A stretch of DNA of 64,000 nt from a virus, in the IMG/VR virus record IMGVR_UViG_3300023443_000190, positions 1-64,000 of that record, one strand, 5' to 3'. Position 1 is the stretch's first letter. Each line of letters begins with the position of its first letter. Made by a program: the position numbers and the translations under genes. Positions 49,443-57,486 of the stretch are shown piece by piece. The notes beneath the pieces were generated by a model, which did no database searches, was not told the DNA's origin, and worked only from the letters and a program-made list of their open reading frames with translations.

Positions 49443-52400
49443 TAGCTTACAGTTCCCCTCTTGCCAGCCCGACCTCTTCTCATTCGACTTGCACTTACCT
49501 CGCGCGTCACTAAGCTGGCGATTTCCTGTGGGTTTACTTCCCCGTTGAAGTTCTGGATGATGTTTCCGATCTGACTGGAGTTGTCGGTGTTATCGATGTT
49601 TGTAGCACGGATATTTCCACCTTGCTGGCGCGACTGGCCTACTGGGCCGAACAGGAAGTTTGCACCATTCTGTTTGAAGTTATCCCAGAACTGTCGTCTG
49701 CGTTCGATGTCCTGAAGACGTCTTTGTTTTCTTTGTTCCCCAGTTCCGAATTGCAGTTTTCGCTGTTGGATGTTCTGAAGGCGTCCTTTGCGTTCTTTAT
49801 CTGCAAAGTCGAAGTCGATTCGGTTCCTGTGAGCATCGATTACACCCTGCCTTTGGACTGCTCGGTCGGCACGAATCTTTTGTCTTTCCTCATCTGTAAT
49901 GGGAGGCCTTCTTATTCGTGGTCTTTTTGCAACGACCGGGCCTCCAGCCACTCCTCCGACTCCAGCAATCGCAGCCGCCCCAAATGCACCGCCGGCGCCA
50001 CCGCCGACTGCCGCTAATTGCATTTTAGCAGCTTGTAATTGAATCTGTGCCGCAGACATTTGAATCTGACCTGCACCCCGACGTGTAAAGATACGTTCGA
50101 TCTCTTCCTGTGTCCTTTGGGCTGCCTGAAGGAATTTGAATGCAGAGTTCAGGTTTTGATTGGCAGCACTACGCTGGAATTCTAATTGCTGCCTTTGTTT
50201 CAATGCGGCGACTTGTTGTTCGGGTTTTCCAGCCGCACCAGCCGCTCTTGCTTCGCCCGTCAATTGTAATAATCTTCCACGAACGATGCCCCGTTCTCGT
50301 GACTTGCCAATTCTACCAAAGAATCTTTCTATGTTTTTGTCCTGTCCTCCACCAAGCCCACGAAATCTCGCAAATTGTTTCGCGCGGCCTTGCTGTTGTT
50401 CCGTCACTTTTGCTGCGAATCCCAACCTTGCCCCGAATATGCTGGCAGCAAAACCAGACTTGCTGGCTGCAAGTTGTCGATCGAGTCTTTCGGCATCTCT
50501 CGCCGCATCTCGTGTTGCTTTCTTTGTATCTTGTGCCGCTTTATTTTGCGTCTTTAACTGCTTTTTTAGGCTTTCTTCGGTCCTGAGGATTACACGAAGT
50601 TTATTTTCAAGTGCGACCGACTCATCCTCAAATTGTTTTTTTATTAGAACGCCAATCTGAAATTTTCTTTCTAAAGCACGCTTTTCTTCCGCCAAAGCCC
50701 TTTTCTTTTCTTGTTCTTCGAACTGAAGCAGTTGAATCTTTCCAGCCGACTTAGCCTCAAACCTAGCCTCTATTTTTGATAAACCGACTCGCTCACGAAT
50801 GAATTTACCGCGACGTTCTTCCTCTTTCTCAATAGCGCGTTTCTCAGCCCTCAATTTTTTGAATGCCCTAAATAATGGAGCTACATTCTCCTGAAATTTC
50901 TCCTTCGCAATGTTTTGTAGATCAATGTCTCCCGCAGCAACAGCTATTCGCTGTTCTAAGAGAGATCGTTGTTCCCCAATTCGGCCTTTTACTCCAGTCA
51001 GTCTCTTTCGTACATCAAACTTCTTTCCGGCAAACCCCTTCAGTCCTGCGCGGGCTTCTCCTGTAAATAATCTCTCTATGCGCCTTGCCGATCCTTCTAT
51101 TAGTCGAAAACCCCTCATTTCTCTGCTAAGGTTTTTGAATACATTCTGTACATTGCCAAGAGCTAATTCCAGTTTTGCCATCTCTTCTGATTCTGCCTCT
51201 GTGTCTACGCTAAGTTTTTTGAGTTCCTTTTGCAGATCTTTGATATTCTGAATTGCAGGTGCAAAGTTTTTATCTAATTTTTTTGGGTCGCCAAGCAAGT
51301 TTCCAAAGAATCCACGCTCGACGTCAACAAATTCCCCTTGACGACCGGCTTCAATAATGGCTTTATTACGCGCCTCTATCGCTTGTTTTAGCTGTGCCAC
51401 ATCTCTTTTTAGACCTGGCGTCACGGGCTTGAATTTTTCCCTTGCCCTTCTAGTTTCAACTTTAGTGCGAGCAGCTTCTAGCGTCGCCTCCTTATCGAAT
51501 AACGATTCCAGTGCTGCCTGTCGAGATGATGCAGAGCCGCGACGAAACAACTGGGTTTTACGAATTTTTATCTCTCTCTGAATAGTTGTAATTTTTCCTC
51601 TGGCAGTCTCGATGTCTTCCCTTTTAAGAAATATCTTTGTGGCGCCTTCTCGTTCAGAAGCTTCGCGAATCTTTCTGAGTCTTGACAATCGCTCATTCAC
51701 TAATTTTATGCTGTTCGCAGTTTCTTTAGCTGTCTTCGATGCCTTCGACATACTAAATGCCATAGTTCCAAAAGAGGCGGCGGCTAATCCAACCAATGCT
51801 ATAATTCCACCTTTCCCTCCGAACTGTGCTGCCAGAAAAGCGATATTGTTTGATGCCCCTCGAAATCCTGCAAAGGAAAAGTCCTCAATAGCTTGCTGAA
51901 CCTGAAATATGCTTTGTGTTGCCTTGCTGCTACGCTTGGACAATATATTCTGTTCTCTTTGTCTTTCTGCTCGCTGTGCAGGAGTTAAGCCAGTGCCACC
52001 AACGCCGCCAACGCCAACACCGCCTCCCCCAGCACCTCTTCTAGTACCAAGAGCAGACGCTAGATGAGCGCGAGCCGCAGATTTTCTTCTCGCTTCGACA
52101 ATTTGTATCTGTTTTATTTCAGCTCGCCTGCGCTTATTTAAGGAGGTCTTCTCAAGACGTTCAATCTCATTGAACATCGACCGTGACGAAGCAATGCGAT
52201 TGCCTCTCAATTTTTGATTCGCTCTGTTTTCCTCGGAAACCCTCTTTTCAAGTGCCTTTTTTTCGAGCTGGCGTATTTTATTGATCGTACTTTTTGCGGC
52301 TGTAAATCGCTTTTTGACACTACTGATTAAGTTTCTGTCAGCTTTAGCCGCGTCCCGCTTATCCTGACCAAAGATCGTGACGCCCTTGGATATTTCCTTT

Positions 52401-52543
52401 AATCGTTTCAGTGCCTTTTCGCTGATTTCGATGCGAGTTTTAAGTGGCTTTTGGACTATTTTCTCAACATCTTTACGGAACTTCTCCGCCTGCTTTTTGG
52501 CCTCAGCAGTAGAGATGGTCAGTTTGGCCTTGAGTTCGCCCAT
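49442..52543 (-). CDS. Tape measure protein
   Basis: This ~1,033-residue protein is mainly helical, with long coiled-coil stretches rich in Lys, Arg, Glu and Ala, and a hydrophobic segment near residues 248-265 (IIALVGLAAASFGTMAF). The size and location at the tail module are typical of tape measure proteins. At about 0.15 nm per residue the tail would be some 155 nm, an inferred figure. ATG 52543 follows a GTG. Confidence 0.85.
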   Translation of the reverse strand: MGELKAKLTISTAEAKKQAEKFRKDVEKIVQKPLKTRIEISEKALKRLKEISKGVTIFGQDKRDAAKADRNLISSVKKRFTAAKSTINKIRQLEKKALEKRVSEENRANQKLRGNRIASSRSMFNEIERLEKTSLNKRRRAEIKQIQIVEARRKSAARAHLASALGTRRGAGGGGVGVGGVGGTGLTPAQRAERQREQNILSKRSSKATQSIFQVQQAIEDFSFAGFRGASNNIAFLAAQFGGKGGIIALVGLAAASFGTMAFSMSKASKTAKETANSIKLVNERLSRLRKIREASEREGATKIFLKREDIETARGKITTIQREIKIRKTQLFRRGSASSRQAALESLFDKEATLEAARTKVETRRAREKFKPVTPGLKRDVAQLKQAIEARNKAIIEAGRQGEFVDVERGFFGNLLGDPKKLDKNFAPAIQNIKDLQKELKKLSVDTEAESEEMAKLELALGNVQNVFKNLSREMRGFRLIEGSARRIERLFTGEARAGLKGFAGKKFDVRKRLTGVKGRIGEQRSLLEQRIAVAAGDIDLQNIAKEKFQENVAPLFRAFKKLRAEKRAIEKEEERRGKFIRERVGLSKIEARFEAKSAGKIQLLQFEEQEKKRALAEEKRALERKFQIGVLIKKQFEDESVALENKLRVILRTEESLKKQLKTQNKAAQDTKKATRDAARDAERLDRQLAASKSGFAASIFGARLGFAAKVTEQQQGRAKQFARFRGLGGGQDKNIERFFGRIGKSRERGIVRGRLLQLTGEARAAGAAGKPEQQVAALKQRQQLEFQRSAANQNLNSAFKFLQAAQRTQEEIERIFTRRGAGQIQMSAAQIQLQAAKMQLAAVGGGAGGAFGAAAIAGVGGVAGGPVVAKRPRIRRPPITDEERQKIRADRAVQRQGVIDAHRNRIDFDFADKERKGRLQNIQQRKLQFGTGEQRKQRRLQDIERRRQFWDNFKQNGANFLFGPVGQSRQQGGNIRATNIDNTDNSSQIGNIIQNFNGEVNPQEIASLVTREVSASRMRRGRAGKRGTVS

Positions 52544-52583
52544 CACATATTCTCATAAAAATTGGTTTGTGTCTCACTTGCTG

Positions 52584-52612
52584 TTGACAAATTGTTTTGA
52601 ACCTGTTATGAT
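52584..52612 (+). promoter_or_regulatory. Strong sigma70-type promoter
   Basis: TTGACA at 52584-52589 and TATGAT at 52607-52612 are exactly 17 bases apart on the plus strand. It is the best promoter match seen. It directs transcription across about 520 bases of non-coding sequence toward the gene at 53133. Confidence 0.75.
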
Positions 52613-52968
52613 AGACTTTACTTACCCAATCTTTGGTAGTGATGTCATTTCAGGCCGCCCAAAAAATAAAATAAATAAAGATTTCTTGGGTGTCGATTGT
52701 AGCGTCTGTGTAATTGCTGCCAAGGTCAAATTTGATAGCACCCCCCATGAATATATTTTCGCTTTTTGCGGTGATTTCGTCTGGCCAACGACGGTATCGA
52801 GTGTCAGTCTCCAAATTCGGATCGATAAAGCGACCGCGCGCATCCGAAATCCCCGATCACTCCGCTGGCTTGCGAGAATGGGCCAGTACAACTGGTACGC
52901 GGTCAATCGGGCGGGAACCCTTCCACGGTCACTGCCGAGCCTTCACGCCACAAATATGGGGCGTTTTT

Positions 52969-53089
52969 GGACACCGGCCACCATTCCCGCTATCTATGAT
53001 TCCGCTGACTTCCGGTTCTCGAACTTTAGTCAAAACCGGCGTTTGCCAAATTTTTCGCCAGTTAGGAAATCATAGATAGCGTTTTTTAT
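52969..53089 (+). repeat. Structured element, copy A
   Basis: It starts GGACACCGGCCACCATTCCC and ends in an inverted repeat (CGCTATCTATGATT at 52988-53001 with AATCATAGATAGCG at 53068-53081) followed by TTTTTTAT. An inner CCGGTT/AACCGG hairpin is present. The left end matches copy B at about 25 of 28 positions, while the interior differs. Confidence 0.65.
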
Positions 53090-53132
53090 CGTTCCAAGTG
53101 GAAATTTTGCCATTTTTAAGGCTCCGTAAAAA

Positions 53133-53405
53133 GTGAAAACAATGGCCGAGTATGGTCTATTAAAATCATTTGATATCGATAGTGGTGAACTGAATGGGGC
53201 ATCTCCGCAGCAGTGTTTTGTCTTGGGATATGAACTTTGTCAGATTGATCATATTTTGAGGTGTGATCTGCCAATTAGTCAACCAGTTCATGCAGAAAAT
53301 CGAACAAGAATTATCCAAAGTTGCGAGGATTCAGGACGATACTATCGATTGACATGGATGACAGGAGATTTGTCAGAATCGTGGTTACTTTTAGAATGCG
53401 ATTAA
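53133..53405 (+). CDS. Small conserved protein, paralogue of the 7.7 kb gene
   Basis: This 90-residue protein shares about 60 percent identity with the protein at 7713: GLLKSFDIDSGEL, QQCFVLGYELCQID, PVHAENRTRII, WMTGDLSESW. The ATG at 53133 or the one at 53142 may be used; the ribosome site is weak. It lies between structured elements A and B, downstream of a strong promoter. The function is unknown. Confidence 0.7.
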   Translation: MKTMAEYGLLKSFDIDSGELNGASPQQCFVLGYELCQIDHILRCDLPISQPVHAENRTRIIQSCEDSGRYYRLTWMTGDLSESWLLLECD

Positions 53406-53436
53406 ACTTTCACTCCACCCAATCAAGGATGGTTTC

Positions 53437-53610
53437 GGATACCGGCCACCATACCCGCTACCTACACAGCACTGTTGACTTGCGGAGCGTTTGTCGCTGA
53501 TTACAGCCAGCCTAGCGGTTCTGTTCAACCGCTGCTCCGTCGTGTACCAAAAAACCGAACAGACACACTGTTCGGTTGCGCCAACGGGATACGTAGGTAG
53601 CGTTTTTTAT
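53437..53610 (+). repeat. Structured element, copy B
   Basis: It starts GGATACCGGCCACCATACCC and has the outer stem CGCTACCTA at 53456-53464 with TAGGTAGCG at 53594-53602, then TTTTTTAT. The single difference from copy A in each arm (T/A versus C/G) is compensatory. Internal hairpins are ACCGAACA/TGTTCGGT, AGCGGTT/AACCGCT and CGGAGC/GCTCCG, giving a branched structure. Confidence 0.65.
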
Positions 53611-53739
53611 TTCGTTAAGAACATCATAACAAAATTCAACAGTTCTAACTTGCTGAGTCTTTCAGGGAATAGCTGGAGTGCATCACCAAATAAACTTATA
53701 CCATTGAAATGGGCCGGTCGATTGCAATAATATGAGATT

Positions 53740-53813
53740 GGCCGCCCGATTGCCAAAGTGCGAAGAAAGTAGGTTTTACGACCAACTTTCGATAGAAGCC
53801 ATTGGGGGCGGCC
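53740..53813 (+). repeat. Second hairpin type, copy C
   Basis: GGCCGCCC at 53740-53747 pairs with GGGCGGCC at 53806-53813. Between lie CGATTGCC and AAGTGCGAAG, then an inner AAGTAGGTTTT/GACCAACTT hairpin, and CATTG before the closing arm. The AAGTGCGAAG box is shared with copy D. Confidence 0.55.
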
Positions 53814-53903
53814 TTCTTGTCTAAATGACGGCAAATTTTTACATTTGCTGTTTGAATTATATCGTAGGATCAATATAATTGCTGTTGACATTTTTGGTAT
53901 GTT

Positions 53904-53971
53904 CATCGCCCAATTGCAGAAGTGCGAAGGCTGAGACTATCCTGGCCAATTGGTTTAGTCATTGATGGCGG
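53904..53971 (+). repeat. Second hairpin type, copy D
   Basis: CATCGCCCAATTGCAGAAGTGCGAAG is related to copy C, and CATTGATGGCGG closes it. The outer stem is weaker than in C, but the CAATTG palindrome pairs inside. Role unknown; it lies shortly before the gene at 54113. Confidence 0.45.
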
Positions 53972-54112
53972 AAAGATGCCAGCTCCCTTGCCTATTTAGG
54001 GAGCATCGTTGGCATGTTTCTTTGCGCTCAATGACGGGCTTTCGCACGCCTTGCAATTGCGTAGAGCAGTTTGCGGCGGTGCTCCCGTTTTTATTGCGCA
54101 AGGAGAATATCG

Positions 54113-54739
54113 ATGGCTGTGCAAACGATGAAAAGAGAAAACTATCGATTTGAAGCAAGGGACTTGGCCGGAAAACTGCGGCAGGGCAATATCGAAGCCT
54201 CATCGAGAGAGAAAGCTATCGAAAAACTTAATAAAGCCAACCTTTCGTACGTCGAGCTTACCTTTTTGCCCTATGGTGTAGCAGGAGAAGATGAAATCGA
54301 GAAAGCAAGCGATCCGGTCAAAATTAAGCCGTATGCCAAGATTAGACTCCTGTCGGAAACTTTGAAAGAATATCAATCGCCCTATTATTATTTGGCCTAT
54401 ATCCATAACATCTGTCTGGTATTTGCATGGTTTTTGATTGTTGTTTCGGTAATTTTTGTGTTGATTGGGATTGGTGTCGCCATTACACATACAGAATCGA
54501 GTCAATATGCTTCTGGGCTAGTGCATGACGAGCCAAAATCCTCAAATGCCGTGCTCTATTTTGCTATTGCTGCTGGTCTTCTTCTCTGGAGCTTCCTGCT
54601 TCATGTTGTCACAGCTTTTTTCAGAGGATTTGCAAGCCTCTGCGCCTCAACCAACCTTTCGGCTGATTTATTGATCGCAGCGATTCATCGGCTTGACGAT
54701 ATCGAGGGCAGGATTTTGGAATTCGACGATAGGAGGTAA
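54113..54739 (+). CDS. Membrane protein with GspF-type N-terminus
   Basis: This 208-residue protein starts with a YRFEARDLAGKLRQGNIEAS block and then AIEKLNKANLSYVEL, which matches the small N-terminal domain repeated in type II secretion GspF/PilC proteins. Two membrane segments follow near residues 101-124 and 148-172. Only this piece of the GspF fold is present, so it is not a complete secretion protein. AAGGAGAATATCG precedes the ATG. Confidence 0.6.
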   Translation: MAVQTMKRENYRFEARDLAGKLRQGNIEASSREKAIEKLNKANLSYVELTFLPYGVAGEDEIEKASDPVKIKPYAKIRLLSETLKEYQSPYYYLAYIHNICLVFAWFLIVVSVIFVLIGIGVAITHTESSQYASGLVHDEPKSSNAVLYFAIAAGLLLWSFLLHVVTAFFRGFASLCASTNLSADLLIAAIHRLDDIEGRILEFDDRR

Positions 54740-54794
54740 GTCCGCTGCGGCTAAGGCGATTAAGGCTGGGAAGTAGGCATTCAGGTTTTGATGA

Positions 54795-55049
54795 TTACTG
54801 ATAATCGATCACAAAGCTGATTTGAGCAATCTTGGATGATTTTGCCGCCTCGTTAATTGCTTTTTCCAGGCATCGAAACGGATTCTCGTGACTATCGTAA
54901 AAGATCGCACCACACTTGAGACATTTGCCGTCAGTGAATTGCAGCCCCAACTTTGAAGTGTTCACCTCGACTATCGTGTCACATTTCAGGCAACGAACTC
55001 TGGCTGTATGCAAGTCCGACAAATTGATTTCTAGCTTGTTGTGAACCAT
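54795..55049 (-). CDS. Zinc-ribbon protein 1
   Basis: This 84-residue protein has CLKC near residue 20, then CLKCGA near residue 43. It matches the next gene in layout and length. Both may bind DNA or a protein partner via a zinc ribbon. It is minus strand, convergent to the GspF-like gene. Confidence 0.6.
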   Translation of the reverse strand: MVHNKLEINLSDLHTARVRCLKCDTIVEVNTSKLGLQFTDGKCLKCGAIFYDSHENPFRCLEKAINEAAKSSKIAQISFVIDYQ

Positions 55050-55083
55050 GATAATTTCTCGACTGGTATCCTACCCGCTCCGA

Positions 55084-55338
55084 CTACGGTGCTGGCAAAA
55101 TGAACTCGATTTGACCATCGCGGGAAGGCTTGCGAAGAATTTTGAACAAGTCGGAGAACTTGGAAAACAACTCCTCATCCCCTTCGAGATTTGCCCCGCA
55201 CGAAGGGCACTTGCATCCAGCTAAGACATCGCCCAATTCCGCTGTTTGTGTTTCGAGAGCTACCTTTTTGCAGCTAGTGCAGAAAATTCTAATGTGATCT
55301 AGCTCATTTATTTTTATAACTTGTATGTGTTGAACCAT
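55084..55338 (-). CDS. Zinc-ribbon protein 2 (paralogue)
   Basis: This 84-residue protein starts MVQHIQVIKINELDHIR and has CTSC and CPSCGA pairs at the same spacing as protein 1 (MVHNKLEINLSDLHTARV). They are tandem duplicates separated by 34 bases. The start overlaps the stop of the small gene upstream (TAATG). Confidence 0.6.
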   Translation of the reverse strand: MVQHIQVIKINELDHIRIFCTSCKKVALETQTAELGDVLAGCKCPSCGANLEGDEELFSKFSDLFKILRKPSRDGQIEFILPAP

Positions 55339-55532
55339 TATTCCATTCCAACTTTTCTGCAAAGTTTCGACCATTTCCGTGATCCATCCTGCCAAAGTTC
55401 CGATACATGCTGTGTGGTTATTTCCAACCATCTAGGATCGAATGCGATTTCTAGTAAAGTCCCGTCATGGCTGGAACCACGACGGGAGACTAACACCTGG
55501 CAGGATACGCCAGATGGAGCCTTGAAATTCAT
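55338..55532 (-). CDS. Small hypothetical protein
   Basis: This 64-residue frame starts MNFKAPSGVSCQVLVSR and is coupled to the zinc-ribbon gene by TAATG. Two palindromes (55461-55486 and 55494-55516) lie in its coding part, so it could alternatively be a regulatory region. No family is assigned. Confidence 0.4.
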   Translation of the reverse strand: MNFKAPSGVSCQVLVSRRGSSHDGTLLEIAFDPRWLEITTQHVSELWQDGSRKWSKLCRKVGME

Positions 55533-55568
55533 TCTAGCGTGTTTTGCCTCAATAGTTAAGGGCAAATC

Positions 55569-56420
55569 ATGTCAAATCACATTAGCGAAGAAAGACGCCA
55601 TCAGATCGTCAGCCTCCTGGTCGAAGGAAATTCCTGTCGCAGCATTCAGCGTCTCACAGGTTCGCAACTGCGGACAATCCTCAGACAACTGGTAATTGTC
55701 GGGAATGGATGTCAGCGATTGCTCCACCAGAAAATGAGAAACCTCAAGCTGCGTCACGTTCAAGCCGACGAGATTTGGACGTTCTGCAAAAAGAAGCAAG
55801 GGAAACTGACACCAGCCGAAAGGAAGATTTCGATAATCGGCGATCAGTATCTATTCGTCGCTTTTGATACGGACACGAAATTGGTCATTGCCTATGCTCT
55901 GGGAAAGCGAACAAAAGAAACAACGGATAAGTTTCTGACCGATCTTCACCGACGAATGATCCGGCCTCCACTCGGATTTCTCGGCGACAAACCGCAACTC
56001 TCGACCGATGCGTTTCATGCCTATGAGGATTCTGTCGATACAATTTTTGCGGACACTGTGAACTATGGCCAAATCGTCAAAATTTATGCACATTCACAAT
56101 GGGGGCGATATGCCCCTCCTGGCATTTCGGAGACCAATCGAAAAAATGTACAAGGCATTGAAGACTTAGAGTCGATATGCACGAGCCATGTCGAGCGAAA
56201 CAACTTAACAATCCGCACATTCATCAGGCGGTTCACACGACTCTCTCTCGGCTTCTCCAAGAAGATCGACAACCTTTGGGCATCGATCAGCCTGCATTTC
56301 GCTCACTACAATTTCTGCCGCATTCACAGCACGCTGAAGACGACACCAGCGGTCGCATCTGGAGTGACAGAAAAGCCGTGGACTCTGGAAGAATTGCTCG
56401 ATACGATTCAAAAACAATAG
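55569..56420 (+). CDS. IS1-family transposase
   Basis: This 283-residue protein has the IS1 DDE layout: HVQADEIWTFCKKKQ, FVAFDTDTKLVIAYALGKRT, STDAFHAYEDSVDTIF, then SHVERNNLTIRTFIRRFTRL and an HFAHYNFCRIHSTL tail. An N-terminal helix-turn-helix is present. No terminal inverted repeats were found, so it may be a stand-alone remnant. AAGGGCAAATC precedes the ATG. Confidence 0.8.
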   Translation: MSNHISEERRHQIVSLLVEGNSCRSIQRLTGSQLRTILRQLVIVGNGCQRLLHQKMRNLKLRHVQADEIWTFCKKKQGKLTPAERKISIIGDQYLFVAFDTDTKLVIAYALGKRTKETTDKFLTDLHRRMIRPPLGFLGDKPQLSTDAFHAYEDSVDTIFADTVNYGQIVKIYAHSQWGRYAPPGISETNRKNVQGIEDLESICTSHVERNNLTIRTFIRRFTRLSLGFSKKIDNLWASISLHFAHYNFCRIHSTLKTTPAVASGVTEKPWTLEELLDTIQKQ

Positions 56421-56526
56421 CAACAATCATGCCAATTCAAAAAGCGATTCCAAAAGACATCACTATCTAAACTAGGTAAAGAGACCCACCCCCATAAAGC
56501 ATAAAAGAGGGCGGGTCGGGGGAAAA
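56421..56526 (-). terminator. Terminator between transposase and tail tube gene
   Basis: On the minus strand GACCCGCCC (56517-56509) pairs with GGGGTGGGTC (56492-56483), followed by TCTTT. It lies just after the tail tube gene and before the convergent transposase end, where a terminator for the strong tail tube message is expected. The T-run is weak. The entry covers the interval; the hairpin is 56483-56517. Confidence 0.45.
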
Positions 56527-57030
56527 TCATATCTGAAGAATCTTAGGTTTAGTCTCGAAGTTGACTCCGTCGAAACTGATCGTATTGGCATCGTCGCCTT
56601 CTGCCACAGAACAATTGGTCTTGTAGACTTTGCCGAACGTGATCTGTTCGTCGGTCGAAACACCGGCAGCCGGATCGGATACAACAAAGGCGTGTTGCAG
56701 AGTGAATTTTTCGCCAGTTCCGCTCGTCGATGTGTAAAACGATTCGTTGTTGTTGATAATTTCGTAGAGTGCGGTTGGGTCTGACGAACCGGTCACGGAT
56801 TCACCGATAAGGAACGTCCATTTAGCCGAATAGCTCAACGAACCGGCCAATTGGTCTCCAGGTCTGAGATGATCGAGAATTCCACGATCCTTAATTTCAA
56901 TCGTGTCCTCTTCGGGAACCTCCCAGCTCAAGTCCCCGTTATCGAGGGTCAGGATTAAGGTCTTGCCAGCTCCGTCGCCAATACTGATTTGGCCGTCACG
57001 AAGGTTACGGGTTAATGTTCCAACAGCCAT
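56527..57030 (-). CDS. Major tail tube protein
   Basis: This 167-residue protein has a beta-rich N-terminus (GQISIGDGAGKTLILTLDNG), then YSAKWTFLIGES and ALYEIINN, of tail tube type. Its place after the connector genes and its excellent ribosome site (AGGAGAAAACC) support that. It should polymerise into the tail tube. Confidence 0.7.
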   Translation of the reverse strand: MAVGTLTRNLRDGQISIGDGAGKTLILTLDNGDLSWEVPEEDTIEIKDRGILDHLRPGDQLAGSLSYSAKWTFLIGESVTGSSDPTALYEIINNNESFYTSTSGTGEKFTLQHAFVVSDPAAGVSTDEQITFGKVYKTNCSVAEGDDANTISFDGVNFETKPKILQI

Positions 57031-57039
57031 GGTTTTCTC

Positions 57040-57486
57040 CTAAATAGATTGTGCGTAGGCTGGAATGTTCCAACGTAAAACGCGGATGTTAGTTCGCAAA
57101 GATTCATTCATATCACGGGTGCCGTTGATTCGTTTTGGTTCGTAGATGCGAAGTCGCCCAGTCTCAGGATCGCCAACTGTTGCAAAGTCTTTAATCGATA
57201 ATTCCTTGTGTCTGAATTGAAGGGATAAGTCTTTGCTCAATGACAAGTATCTGTATTGGCTGGTTGAGTTTTTCACATACAAGTCCAGTCGGATCATCAA
57301 GTTCCACTGATCCACCTGTCCAATTCTGTTGACCTTACGTTTGAAGCTGGATACATCGATCTCAGCCCATTCAGACAAGGCGTCTGTATCCAAGTCTTCG
57401 CCTGGGAAAATTGTAGTTAGGCTTGGAAACTCATCGGCCATGTGAGTTGCGATTGTTCCGATCATCTGTTTAAGAGTGATAGCCAT
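57040..57486 (-). CDS. Tail terminator/tail-completion protein
   Basis: This 148-residue protein sits between connector and tube genes, the usual site for a tail terminator. It has a SSFKRKVNRIGQVDQWNL region, VKNSTSQYR and a GDPETG turn. It is paralogous to the protein at 10885. Coupled by TAATG to the upstream gene. Confidence 0.65.
   Translation of the reverse strand: MAITLKQMIGTIATHMADEFPSLTTIFPGEDLDTDALSEWAEIDVSSFKRKVNRIGQVDQWNLMIRLDLYVKNSTSQYRYLSLSKDLSLQFRHKELSIKDFATVGDPETGRLRIYEPKRINGTRDMNESLRTNIRVLRWNIPAYAQSI

Larger units (their letters stand above)
52544..53132. other. Divergent non-coding interval
   Basis: There is no well-supported gene on either strand. Frames on both strands lack a start with a ribosome site. 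It contains the promoter at 52584 and structured element A at 52969-53089. Confidence 0.5.
53406..54112. other. 707-nt interval with structured repeats, no supported gene
   Basis: No reading frame has a good start or composition. The interval holds elements B, C and D and a further hairpin near 53978-54018 (ATGCCA, CTCCCT, AGGGAG, TGGCAT) just before the next gene. It is compact, repeat-bearing and structured. Confidence 0.5.

Noticed and set aside
50140-50660. Two plus-strand frames inside the tape measure gene
   Set aside because: Shadows of a long coiled-coil gene with strongly biased codons.
52377-53075. Plus-strand frame across the tape measure start and promoter
   Set aside because: Starts inside the tape measure gene; after the promoter it has no start codon with a ribosome site. 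A reverse-strand frame (52622-52906) is equally weak.
53607-53906. Minus-strand frame of 99 codons
   Set aside because: It runs across structured element C and has no start signal.
55461-55516. IS1 terminal inverted repeat
   Set aside because: The two palindromes upstream of the transposase have no counterpart after its stop codon.
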